Part shown: positions 62,212 to 64,000 of the stretch, one piece after another | How the letters are laid out: every line of letters starts with the position of its first letter | Numbering within the stretch: the first letter of the stretch is position 1 | Virus record (IMG/VR): IMGVR_UViG_3300046817_000837 | Location: 1-64,000 of that record | Reading direction: 5' to 3' (one strand) | Origin: a virus | Length of the DNA stretch: 64,000 bases | Notes under the pieces: generated by a model | Seen by the model: only the letters and a program-made list of their open reading frames with translations | The model's database searches: none | Told to the model about the DNA's origin: nothing | Program-made: the position numbers and the translations under genes

Positions 62212-63023
62212 CGATCACCCCCGCCGAGTTCATGTCCGCCGCCCCCCGGGGGATGGAGGGAAACTCGGAATGGAGCAGCCGTTACGCCCGGGAGCTGCGG
62301 GGGGTCATCACCCGGCAGGCAACGCTGGCGCCCCGGTCCCAGCAGGTGCACCTCGGTCCCTCCGAGATCGGGGTCGAGTGCGATAAGCAGGTAGTCGGCA
62401 AGCTGGCGGGCATCACGCCGACCAACCACGTCAATGACCCGTGGCCATCGATCGTCGGCACGGCAGTGCACGCCTGGCTAGCTGCCGCCTTCCACGATGA
62501 GAACGTTCGTGAGCACGTCATCCGCTGGGCGGCGGAAGTCAAGGTCACTCCCCATCCGGACCACCCCGGGACTGCCGACTTGTACGACGCCTGGGAGCAG
62601 GCCGTCGTTGACCACAAGGTGCTCGGCGCAACGTCGCTGGCCAAGGTCAAGTCGCCGGCCGGGCCGTCGAGGAAGTACCGGGTCCAGCTGATCTTGTACG
62701 GTGCCGGGTTCCGTGCGCTCGGACTGCCCGTGCGGCGCGTGGTCCTGGCAGCGTATCCCCGGACGGCATCGACCCTGGACGGGATGTACGTCTGGGATCA
62801 CGTGCTCACGCCCGAGGACGACGCGCTGGTAGTCAGCGTGCTGGAGCGCACGGCGACGCGAAAGCTAGTCGCGGCCGAGGTGATGGCCGGGCGGATGAGC
62901 CTGAATCAGGTTCCCATGACGCCTGACGACACAGAATGCTATTTCTGCTTCCTGTACCGGCCGCAGAGCTCCTACGATGGCGGCCCCGGCTGCCCGGGAA
63001 CGATCACGAGAGGGCGAGGCTGA
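62208..63023 (+). CDS. Cas4/RecB-like PD-(D/E)XK exonuclease
   Basis: 271 residues from ATG 62208. LGPSEIGVECDKQVVGKLAG holds the first Cys of a cluster; GTADLYD and AVVDHKV are the D and D-x-K of the PD-(D/E)XK core; YRVQLILYGAG is the QxxxY motif. The C-terminal CYFCFLYRP...GCPG supplies the other Cys for a 4Fe-4S cluster. This is the Cas4 family layout frequent in actinophages, where it processes DNA ends in recombination. It lies about 48 kb from the CRISPR array, so a role in spacer acquisition is only a possibility. Confidence 0.88.
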   Translation: MTITPAEFMSAAPRGMEGNSEWSSRYARELRGVITRQATLAPRSQQVHLGPSEIGVECDKQVVGKLAGITPTNHVNDPWPSIVGTAVHAWLAAAFHDENVREHVIRWAAEVKVTPHPDHPGTADLYDAWEQAVVDHKVLGATSLAKVKSPAGPSRKYRVQLILYGAGFRALGLPVRRVVLAAYPRTASTLDGMYVWDHVLTPEDDALVVSVLERTATRKLVAAEVMAGRMSLNQVPMTPDDTECYFCFLYRPQSSYDGGPGCPGTITRGRG

Positions 63024-63205
63024 CCGGGACCTGCGCGAAGATCCGCTACCGCACGCTGCTGGACGCCCGGATAGCCCTGGCCCTCATGCCGGACGTGCGC
63101 GGGAACGGTACCGGGAAGCCCGGCTTGCAGCAGCGCGCTTACCGCTGCCCCGCATGCCGCGGGTACCACCTGACCTCGCTGCCGAAGCGCGGGAAGCGCC
63201 GGTAA
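63020..63205 (+). CDS. Small zinc-knuckle protein with CTG start
   Basis: About 61 residues. No ATG/GTG/TTG lies near the previous stop. CTG 63020 overlaps it as CTGA, in the same way as the ATGA/GTGA junctions elsewhere, with gagagggcgagg upstream as a possible SD. Product TGTCAKIRYRTLLDARIALA, then YRCPACRGYHLTSLPKRGKR: the C-x2-C...H ending is common in actinophage small proteins. Upstream ATG 62936 would overlap the exonuclease by 88 nt. Confidence 0.6.
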   Translation: MTGTCAKIRYRTLLDARIALALMPDVRGNGTGKPGLQQRAYRCPACRGYHLTSLPKRGKRR

Positions 63206-63451
63206 CTTCCCGCTCCCATGCTCTCTCCCTGGTTACTGACCGTGAATGGCCTTGCGTGGCGCTGTCCGGCCCGCTGTGGCCATGAAGTCCTTGAGGTATG
63301 TAACCGTATCACCCGGTCTGAGTTCGGCCGCTCCGCGCTGCCCCGCGGATTTTCGCAGGTCAGGCATGCCCCGGAAAACTGGCGTGCTGGCCAGCTGAAT
63401 TCCCCGGCACGCGGCGGGCAGCCTCACTGCTGAGCGCCTCATCATGGGAGC
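63206..63451 (+). other. Intergenic stretch with doubtful ORF
   Basis: 246 nt. One frame (63218-63433, MLSPWLLTVNGLAWRCPARC) encodes a 71-residue peptide with CPARCGHEVLEVC. It has no SD, and TAACTT lies 9 nt before its ATG. It may be a zinc-type small gene or chance. Otherwise nothing recognisable. Confidence 0.35.
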
Positions 63452-63772
63452 ATGAACGACGAGACGCTCCGGCGGCTGCTCCACGAGATGGAGTACCGCC
63501 TTACCGGGAAAATAGGAGAGATCATGGCATCGCAGGATGACATCAACGCAGCGGTAGCGCAGATCCAGGCCACCATGGCCGACGTCAGCGCTCAGGTGAC
63601 CCAGCTCGGCGCGGACGCGCAGGCGATCAAGGACGCCATCGCCGCTCTGCCCGCCGGCGTCGACACCACGGCGCTGAACGATGCCGTGACGCGGCTCGCG
63701 GGCACGCAGGCCGCCCTCGACACGGCAGTCAGCACCGTGACCGCGGCCGTGCCGCCCGCGCCTGCGGCCTGA
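63452..63772 (+). CDS. Coiled-coil protein
   Basis: 106 residues from ATG 63452 (SD tgggag). An internal ATG at 63524 has the stronger SD (taggagag) and would give MASQDDINAAVAQIQATMAD onward. Heptads of Ala/Val/Leu run through VSAQVTQLGADAQAIKDAIA and VTRLAGTQAALDTAVSTVTA, like a trimeric fibre stalk or a scaffold helix. Pro-rich end. Could be a virion stalk or a regulatory helix protein. Confidence 0.6.
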   Translation: MNDETLRRLLHEMEYRLTGKIGEIMASQDDINAAVAQIQATMADVSAQVTQLGADAQAIKDAIAALPAGVDTTALNDAVTRLAGTQAALDTAVSTVTAAVPPAPAA

Positions 63773-63852
63773 TCCGGCCATTCCGGGCCTTCGCGTGCAC
63801 GTGCACGAGCTATCATGACAGCTCGGGGAACGTCAGCGAAGGAAGTATCTTC

Positions 63853-64000
63853 ATGGATACATGGCGCAAGAGCACGTACAGCGCGACAGGCAACTGCGTA
63901 GAAGCAGGCACCTGGCGCAAGGCCAGCTACAGCGTGCACAACGGCGGCTGCGTCGGCGCCGGGACCGGGCCCGGCGTAGTCGGCGTCCGCGACACCCAGC
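63853..64000 (+). CDS. DUF397-family protein, cut by window end
   Basis: ATG 63853 with SD gcgaaggaag; no stop before the window ends. Reads MDTWRKSTYSATGNCVEAG, TWRKASYSVHNGGCVGAG, then VVGVRDTQ: the DUF397 start with a duplicated W-R-K-x-x-Y-S motif. A TATCAT (63811-63816) inside the palindrome gagctatcatgacagctc lies upstream as a promoter with a likely operator. Third DUF397 gene of the window. Confidence 0.8.
   Translation, partial: MDTWRKSTYSATGNCVEAGTWRKASYSVHNGGCVGAGTGPGVVGVRDTQ

Overview
The window looks like part of a high-G+C tailed-phage genome (or a very phage-like prophage) of an actinomycete. The evidence is a complete siphovirus tail module: tail tube, frameshifted tail-assembly chaperones, a 1488-residue tape measure, distal tail protein, glycine-rich fibre and minor tail protein. 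There are also neck genes, a lysis region, four HNH-type homing nuclease genes, and dense operons joined by ATGA/GTGA overlaps. Three DUF397 proteins, a family typical of Streptomyces/Streptosporangiales-like actinomycetes, and frequent GTG/TTG starts point to that host group. Terminase, portal, major capsid, polymerase and integrase are not in the window.

Layout. 1-2089: small unknown proteins. 2151-2327: a DUF397 protein on the minus strand. 2468-12146: a glycan island with a sugar-nucleotide epimerase, C-methyltransferase, cupin and about seven glycosyltransferases, plus dCMP deaminase. 12122-14704: a compact TnpB/Cas12-type RuvC nuclease whose reading frame ends inside the first of 12 identical 36-nt CRISPR repeats. 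14746-18436: small proteins, a methyltransferase, structural-looking proteins and an HNH gene. 18493-22071: a giant protein with an apiosidase-like glycoside hydrolase domain and low-complexity repeats, probably a tailspike. 22260-29226: neck genes, two papain-like proteins, another HNH gene and a frameshifted glycosyltransferase. 29238-43028: the tail module on the minus strand, inverted relative to the neck. 43670-49564 (minus): SPFH-like lipoprotein, a protein ending in a RHIM/BASS-like motif, a cysteine-repeat protein, a tRNA-like element and a DUF932 protein. 49801-55089 (plus): holin-like protein, metallophosphoesterase, three cell-wall-hydrolase-like proteins and a secreted collagen-like protein. 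55155-60153 (minus): small membrane proteins, two XRE regulators and a macro-domain protein. 60272-64000 (plus): MazG-like protein, two DUF397 proteins and a Cas4-like exonuclease.

The most notable system is the RuvC effector plus CRISPR array. The catalytic residues D289, E390 and D482 and the zinc ribbon are intact. The repeats are perfect, spacers are 31-37 nt, one spacer is duplicated, and no cas1/cas2 is present. A perfect 10-bp hairpin lies in the 3' end of the effector frame, so a scaffold RNA may overlap the gene as omega RNAs do in TnpB loci. Effector subtype (V-U/Cas12n-like, Cas12m-like or new) cannot be fixed by reading alone. Several accessory genes, including this effector and the HNH genes, share a leaderless promoter layout: TANNNT followed 5-7 nt later by ATG/GTG.

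Limits: all functions come from reading motifs by eye. No database search, structure prediction or phylogeny was run.
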